A stretch of DNA of 64,000 nucleotides, from positions 3,100,001-3,164,000 of the forward strand of contig NZ_JBKIWZ010000001.1 in the NCBI RefSeq assembly GCF_050157905.1, written 5' to 3'. Position numbers and translations under genes: made by a program. The DNA is from Pantoea sp050157905 (GTDB lineage Bacteria > Pseudomonadota > Gammaproteobacteria > Enterobacterales > Enterobacteriaceae). The notes below the pieces were generated by a model. It saw only the letters and a list, made by a program, of their open reading frames with translations. It did not search any database and was not told the origin of the DNA. The first letter of the stretch is position 1; each line of letters opens with the position of its first letter. Of the stretch, positions 63,046 through 64,000 are shown piece by piece.

Positions 63046-64000
63046 ATGAGTACATCTCCTCTGCTGAGTATCATTACTCCGATGTATAACGCGGGCAGCA
63101 TGTTTGATGAGTTCATGCAGTCACTGCTGGCGCAGACGCTGAATTCGCTGGAAATTATTATCGTCGACGATGGTTCCACCGACGGCTCAGGCGAACGCGC
63201 CGACCACTATGCACAGCAGCACGCTCACATTCGTGTCATTCATCAGGAAAACGGTGGCGTGTCGCGGGCGCGCAATGCCGGACTGGCGATTGCGCGCGGA
63301 AAATATGTCACTTTCCCGGACGCCGATGATACCCAGCAGCCAGAGATGTATCAGACGCTGGTGTCGATGGCCGAGGCGGACAATCTGGATGCGGCGCAGT
63401 GCAACGCCGAGTGGTTTTTCAAACACAGCCAGCGGGTAAAACCCCTGATTCCGCTGGACCGCCTGCGCAGCACACCGGTGCTGAGCGGTCCCGACTGGCT
63501 CAATACCGCACTGAAAACCCATCGCTATATGCATGTGGTCTGGCTGGGCATCTATCGCCGGGCGCTGATTGAGCAGCATCAGTTGCAGTTTGAGCCCGGC
63601 CTGCATCATCAGGATATTCCCTGGACCACCGAATTTATGCTGCTGGCCAATCGCGTGCGTTATACCGACGCAGTGCTCTATCGCTACTACATGCATGATG
63701 CCTCGATCAGCAACCGCAAACGGACAGGCGCGCGCAACGTGGAATATCAGCGTCACTACCTGAAAATCGCCCGGCTGCTGGAAGAGCTCAATACCCGCTA
63801 TCGCGACCGCGTGAGGATCTACCCGTCATTTCACTATCAGGTGACCCATGAGGCACTCAGCGTGTGTCACAGTGTGAGACGGGAGCCTGACGAACAGGCC
63901 CGCCAGGCCATCATCGCGGATCTTTTCACCAGTAAGACGCATCTGCGCATGCTGCGTAATGCCCGGGGCATCAAACAGTGGTATCAGTTACTGTTGTGGC
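63046..64000 (+). CDS. waaH: WaaH-like UDP-glucuronate:LPS heptose glycosyltransferase, cut by window end
   Basis: GT2-family transferase, 318 residues visible and no stop reached. The ATG at 63046 (GAGAG upstream) gives MSTSPLLSIITPMYNAGSMF; an in-frame ATG at 62986 would add 20 residues without a good ribosome site. The GT-A motifs IIIVDDGSTDGSGERADHYA, RARNAGLAIARGKYVTFPDA and DAAQCNAEWFF are present, as is HHQDIPWTTEFML. The whole matches E. coli WaaH (YibD), which adds glucuronic acid to heptose III of the core. In E. coli the gene is PhoB-regulated; no Pho box was identified here. Confidence 0.9.
   Translation, partial: MSTSPLLSIITPMYNAGSMFDEFMQSLLAQTLNSLEIIIVDDGSTDGSGERADHYAQQHAHIRVIHQENGGVSRARNAGLAIARGKYVTFPDADDTQQPEMYQTLVSMAEADNLDAAQCNAEWFFKHSQRVKPLIPLDRLRSTPVLSGPDWLNTALKTHRYMHVVWLGIYRRALIEQHQLQFEPGLHHQDIPWTTEFMLLANRVRYTDAVLYRYYMHDASISNRKRTGARNVEYQRHYLKIARLLEELNTRYRDRVRIYPSFHYQVTHEALSVCHSVRREPDEQARQAIIADLFTSKTHLRMLRNARGIKQWYQLLLW

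Noticed and set aside
53120..64000. Search for an ops/JUMPStart (RfaH) element in the LPS region
   Set aside because: No GGCGGTAG-type element was seen upstream of hldD or the glycosyltransferase pair.

Overview
This 64 kb window is a chromosomal housekeeping segment from an Enterobacterales bacterium, most likely family Erwiniaceae and probably Pantoea. That placement is inferred from three things: protein identity to E. coli families recalled from memory, a moderately GC-rich composition, and an Erwinia/Pantoea/Serratia-like arginine operon (argCBGH with the 405-residue ArgG). No species can be fixed from the sequence alone. Genes are dense, gaps are short, and nearly every gene has a named E. 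coli counterpart. I saw no prophage, transposon, CRISPR array, tRNA or rRNA gene, and no clearly undescribed multi-gene system.

Layout. 1-8.6 kb: murI and btuB (overlapping; btuB has a cobalamin riboswitch), trmA, yijD-fabR, sthA, oxyR, and a divergent peroxiredoxin-glutaredoxin fusion in the place where E. coli carries oxyS. 8.7-14.5 kb: argHGBC and divergent argE around a shared ARG-box operator. 14.9-22.9 kb: ppc, metF, metBL and metJ, with MetJ boxes in front of metF and between metB and metJ. 23-31 kb: rpmE, priA, cytR, ftsN (with a long glutamine-rich tract), hslVU (sigma-32 promoter), rraA and zapB; menA is absent from its usual place. 31.4-39.2 kb: glpFK, glpX, emrD, fpr, yiiR, yiiQ (frameshifted) and tpiA. 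39.2-43.7 kb: cdh, sbp, pfkA, fieF and a 51-residue YciG/KGG-type gene. 44.1-46.9 kb: cpxP, with the CpxQ small RNA in its 3' UTR, divergent from cpxRA. 46.9-53 kb: trmL, cysE-gpsA-secB-grxC-yibN and envC-yibQ; gpmI is absent from its usual place.

53-64 kb is the lipopolysaccharide core region: two glycosyltransferases, tdh-kbl, then hldD-waaF-waaC, a GT9-family transferase, a frameshifted GT8 transferase, and a waaH-like gene cut by the window end. hldD supplies ADP-heptose, WaaC and WaaF add it to Kdo-lipid A, and the later enzymes probably extend the outer core. This is the most variable and least predictable part of the window.

Regulatory sites read directly from sequence include the B12 riboswitch, ARG boxes, two MetJ box arrays, a sigma-32 promoter, a GlpR-like operator, a perfect CpxR box and many intrinsic terminators. 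Both broken genes (yiiQ and the GT8 gene) are restored by adding one G to a short G run, which points to sequencing undercall or slippage mutation.
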